35,940 nucleotides of DNA from Ulva prolifera (lineage: Eukaryota; Chlorophyta; Ulvophyceae; Ulvales; Ulvaceae), in NCBI GenBank assembly GCA_023078555.1, contig JALAAN010000019.1, positions 2,501 to 38,440 of the forward strand, in the 5' to 3' direction. This document shows positions 32,342-35,940 of this stretch, piece after piece. Made by a program: the position numbers and the translations under genes. The stretch's first letter is position 1, and each line of letters opens with the position of its first letter. The notes under the pieces were generated by a model, which saw nothing but the letters and a program-made list of their open reading frames with translations, was not told the origin of the DNA and did no database searches.

Positions 32342-34379
32342 TCTGTGCAGCTCCGCATCATCCACAACTGCCATGGCAGCTGGCGGTGTTGTTGTTTGTG
32401 GGGGGGAGGGCAGGATTTGGTGGGTTAGGCATGGATGTGGGGCTCCTGATCTGTGTATCTCACGGTGCTTATGTGGGCAGTGTGTGGGTGAATGTGTTGT
32501 GGCGTATGAATGTGCTGAGAAACGGCTATGATGAGATCCTGTTCGGAAGAATGTCCGGGAATGCTCTCACGTCACGCTAATGAGTTTGGTTTGCCGTGAT
32601 GTGGGCAGCTCTGTTTGCTCCACAGCCACCTGCAATTGGCATCTGCCCGTCCCTGTAATCTGTGTAGCAATTGTCTAAGGTAGTCTTTAAGTTGAGATAT
32701 GTTGTATTTATTTGTACTGAGGCTGGTGTGTTGTGTGCGGCATTTCGTCGTGGGTGGCTCGGCCGGCGCAAGGTGCACCGCATCGCAGCATGTCATTTGG
32801 GTCATCGATCTTGGAGGCAACCCGCGTGTTTGCCACTTGGTATGTCAATCCGGGATAAAGCCGCTGGCTGCGGACACCACACTGACGCGGGCACGGACAG
32901 ACCACACGGCGCCTGTGACGAGTCTGAGTTGATATACCAATGAATGAAAATATATAGTATTTCATTGTGTGATTACGATCAGCGCCATGCTGGTTGCGCC
33001 AGCAAATCAGGCCGGCGTGCTTGACACACCCGCCACAGGAACCGCACGGATTGAGGCTTTGCACAGAGTGCATGAGCCAACAAGAAAATTATATGCTAAT
33101 TTGACTTGTGGTGGTGGTGTGAATTTGAGAGATCAGCACGCACACCATCAGTAACGGATCGTCGAAACACGGCCGGTGCTGCCAGCTGCTGCAACACCGG
33201 CTTGCCCTGGTGGCACGTGCTGCAATCTGCTTTCATCTCCACTCTATCCCATTGCTTATTCTTCACTACTGGCGACGGGGGTTGCGTGAGCGACACGAGA
33301 CAGCGGGGCAGGTTACGGCGACTCGCAGCTCCACGACGTTGTCACGGTTTCCAACGAGACATACCAGCAGATGAACGTGATGTCTAACAATAGATATGTG
33401 ACAACTACGAGGACTTTGATGTGCCCAGGTGATCGCAGTAGCACCAGTGACCAGCACGAGGTTCCGGCTGCTGATGCACATGGCAACGACTGCACCAAGC
33501 GGTGGTGTACATCATCGGCAGAGTTGTCGCAGTATGCAGATACTGTTACTGTCATGCTAGTCAGCGTAGCCGCCGGTTGATGGGTTACCGTGGGGCTCGG
33601 GTCAGCGCGTGCACTACAAGAATGACTTGACCAGGGACCCGCACCCGGAGGGCTGTTTGGGGAGCTCTCCCGGGTGATCGAGCGCGACTTCAGCGCCACT
33701 CGAATGCCTATATTGCGACGACCGTGGTCGCCGATCGTGCGATATGCTGTACCTATGAGTATCTGTGGGTGTTCGGTACGGGCCTGCGCGTTCTGGGTGA
33801 TGCATGTGGATCGTCAGGAGCGTGTGTTTGTGTGTGCAAGCCACCTGCTTCGGTCCCCGATTTTCGAGATCAGCATGCGCCGGCGTCGTCCGTCGACGTA
33901 GAGACAATTTACGTACCCATTTGCGTTCTGTTTGCCGAGCACGAGTGCTGTGGCGGCATCGTGAGACTCTGTTGAGCGTGGGGACACGCAGGTGAGCTGG
34001 TTCCCAGATCCGTCGCCGCCTACGAATCACTAGATTCTTGGTACCCAATGACAGTCAAGTCTATCCTGCGCTTGGTGTCTGTAGATTTCGCGTGATCAGA
34101 CGTGGAAGTCACTGTCTTCGCCGGTTGAAAGTATCGTTCAGTCCATCTCGTGGCTGGTAGGATGACAAACCTGGGCGTCAATAACGCTCGTTTAGGCTGC
34201 ACATAGTCAAATATCTGCATATTAATGGCTTCGGAGTAGCCACTGGTGTATCATATGGCGCTTGGCCCCTCATGCGACGCGCGATTCCAGGCTGAGGTGC
34301 TTACTGCCTTCCTTTCGTCACCTTTGATAACGCGTATATCGGTCTACGCTGCGCCCATGGACACACTACAGATCGTTCG
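32342..34379. other. 3' flank of copy 2 without recognisable gene
   Basis: Short open frames occur on both strands, but none has a recognisable domain or convincing splice context. A near-palindrome AATGAAAATATATAGTATTT with closing CATT lies at 32943-32966. The stretch 33600-33900 reads partly like decayed coding sequence (GLFGELSRVIERDFSATRM), too weak to name. If the unit is a mobile element, its right end may lie in this part; no terminal signature was found. Confidence 0.5.
32654..32658 (+). promoter_or_regulatory. Candidate TGTAA poly(A) signal
   Basis: TGTAA is the usual poly(A) signal in volvocine green algae. This one lies about 315 bases after the stop of the helicase exon. It is a five-base motif and could be chance. 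Confidence 0.25.
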
Positions 34380-35709
34380 ATCCTGGACCATGAATATACT
34401 AGCTAGACTTGTTTGTTTTAAGTGCGAAGCTCAAATTGTGTGTATCATATTCGGTGGCCATCTGTACCGTGGGCTACTTCCGTAGCTGGATCCGGTCGCT
34501 GGGGAGAATGCATGGGCTGAAACTAAACGACTGTGTTATCCTGGACCATGAATATACTAGCTAGACTTGTTTGTTTTAAGTGCGAAGCTCAAATTGTGTG
34601 TATGCTATTCGGTGGACCTCTGCATTGTGGGCTACTTCCGTAGCTGGATCCGGTCGCTAGGGAGAATGTATGGGCTGAAACTAAACGATTGTGTTATCCT
34701 GGACCATGAATATACTAGCTAGACTTGTTTGTTTTAAGTGCGAAGCTCAAATTGTGTGTATGCTATTCGGTGGACCTCTGCATTGTGGGCTACTTCCGTA
34801 GCTGGATCCGGTCGCTGGGGAGAATGTATGGGCTGAAACTAAACGATTGTGTTATCCTGGACCATGAATATACTAGCTAGACTTGTTTGTTTTAAGTGCG
34901 AAGCTCAAATTGTGTGTATCCTATTCGGTGGCCATCCGTACTGTGGGCTACTTCCGTAGCTGGATCCGGTCGCTGGGGAGAATGTATGGGCTGAAACTAA
35001 ACGACTGTGTTATCCTGGTCCATGAATATACTAGCTAGACTTGTTTGTTTTAAGTGCGAAGCTCAAATTGTGTGTATCATATTCGGTGGCCATCTGTATT
35101 GTGGGCTACTTCCGTAGCTGGATCCGGTCGCTGGGGAGAATGCATGGGCTGAAACTAAACGACTGTGTTATCCTGGACCATGAATATACTAGCTAGACTT
35201 GTTTGTTTTAAGTGCGAAGCTCAAATTGTGTGTATGCTATTCGGTGGACCTCTGCATTGTGGGCTACTTCCGTAGCTGGATCCGGTCGCTGGGGAGAATG
35301 TATGGGCTGAAACTAAACGATTGTGTTATCCTGGACCATGAATATACTAGCTAGACTTGTTTGTTTTAAGTGCGAAGCTCAAATTGTGTGTATCCTATTC
35401 GGTGGCCATCCGTACTGTGGGCTACTTCCGTAGCTGGATCCGGTCGCTGGGGAGAATGTATGGGCTGAAACTAAACGACTGTGTTATCCTGGACCATGAA
35501 TATACTAGCTAGACTTGTTTGTTTTAAGTGCGGAGCTCAAATTGTGTGTATCCTATTCGGTGGCCATCCGTACTGTGGGCTACTTCCGTAGCTGGATCCG
35601 GTCGCTGGGGAGAATGTATGGGCTGAAACTAAACGACTGTGGTGTCCTGGACCATGAATATACTAGCTAGACTTGTTTGTTTTAAGTGCGAAGCTCAAAT
35701 TGTGTGTAT
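34380..35709. repeat. 158-bp satellite, 8.4 copies, with higher-order pattern
   Basis: The marker CCATGAATATACTAGCTAGAC starts at 34388, 34546, 34704, 34862, 35020, 35178, 35336, 35494 and 35652, always 158 bases apart (one flanking base differs at 35019). Three unit types are set apart by linked variants: A (TATCATATTC, CCATCTGT), B (TATGCTATTC, ACCTCTGCATTG) and C (TATCCTATTC, CCATCCGTACTG). Order along the array is A B B C A B C C, then a partial unit. No spacers or coding potential are present. It looks like satellite DNA with local unit turnover. Confidence 0.97.
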
Positions 35710-35747
35710 CCGCGCCACCGTATCCGCGCCACTGTATCCGCGCCACC
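35706..35747. repeat. 14-bp unit repeated three times
   Basis: GTATCCGCGCCACC occurs at 35706, 35720 and 35734 (the middle unit ends ACT). It begins inside the truncated last satellite unit, which ends in GTGTGTATCC, so the triplication sits on the array edge. Confidence 0.85.
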
Positions 35748-35940
35748 GTCGGGGCCCTGTTCCTTTTGGCCGCGCCATGCGGCCGGCGTGGCCACAGGTG
35801 GTCTCCGTCCCCGACAGCTTCGGACCGCAGTTCGAACCCGTCCGTGGCGGATCGACCTTTTGCCACCTCGGCGGGACTGCCACACACAGCATGCGTCATG
35901 GACACGCCACGCCTGCACTACACAACAGCGTTGGTGACAC
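35748..35940. other. Window end segment sharing blocks with the copy 1 breakpoint
   Basis: GTCGGGGCCCTGTTCC (35748) and CCTTTTGCCACCTCGGCGGG with ACTG (35856-35879) match the two blocks at 11072-11110, but in the opposite order and about 90 bases apart. This hints at a dispersed or tandem repeat family. No gene was recognised. Confidence 0.5.

Noticed and set aside
33313..33699. 129-codon minus-strand frame with a hydrophobic stretch
   Set aside because: No domain, start context or splice support; open frames on the opposite strand overlap it.
34246..34485. 80-codon plus-strand frame running into the satellite
   Set aside because: It overlaps non-coding satellite sequence and has no recognisable protein features.
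34380..35709. CRISPR array
   Set aside because: Units are 158 bp and contiguous without unique spacers; this is a satellite in a eukaryotic context.
35830..35838. GTTCGAACC, a B-box-like word near the window end
   Set aside because: No stem, A box or tRNA shape was found on either strand.

Overview
The window looks like nuclear DNA of a eukaryotic microbe, most likely a green alga. It is GC-rich and has many short introns. Donors are typically GTGCGT or GTGCGC and acceptors are typically (T)GCAG. It also carries very long CA and G tracts and satellite-type tandem repeats. A zinc-finger layout close to the green-lineage SBP domain, and a TGTAA-type poly(A) candidate, point the same way, but the organism is not proven. 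No rRNA, tRNA, CRISPR or bacterial operon was found.

Layout: two directly repeated copies of one very large plus-strand gene dominate. Copy 2 (about 17.7-32.3 kb) is the fuller one. From the first in-frame ATG of its long alanine-rich exon at 18053, sixteen exons can be chained with GT-AG introns whose phases all agree, ending at a stop at 32341. The model gives about 3,430 residues. The order is: alanine-rich acidic N-terminus; a predicted tyrosine-recombinase-like domain; several Cys/His-rich zinc-binding-like modules; a basic segment; an unknown domain; a Gly-rich linker; and a C-terminal SF1 (Pif1/RecD-like) helicase. Copy 1 (window start to 11066) has the same exons but is frame-shifted in several places and ends inside the helicase Walker A motif, so it is called a pseudogene. 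Copy 2 shows one clear frameshift (21758).

The two copies form a mosaic. The N-terminal exon and everything from the eighth exon onward are nearly identical, introns included. The recombinase exons between them are diverged (82 of 100 residues identical in one exon) and their introns do not align. This suggests recombination or gene conversion between two element lineages, with protein-level selection on the recombinase part.

Between the copies (11.07-16.8 kb) lie a G-tract/C-rich low-complexity zone, scattered exon-like open segments of unknown function, a 173-bp tandem duplication and a CA microsatellite of about 705 bp. Downstream of copy 2 is 2 kb without a recognisable gene, then a 158-bp satellite in 8.4 copies with three unit types ordered ABBCABCC, a short 14-bp triplication, and a segment sharing short blocks with the sequence at the copy 1 breakpoint.

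Interpretation (inference): a recombinase joined to a helicase and DNA-binding-like fingers is what a large tyrosine-recombinase mobile element would encode. The unit may be a Crypton-like or Starship-like element, or a domesticated derivative. Element ends were not identified.
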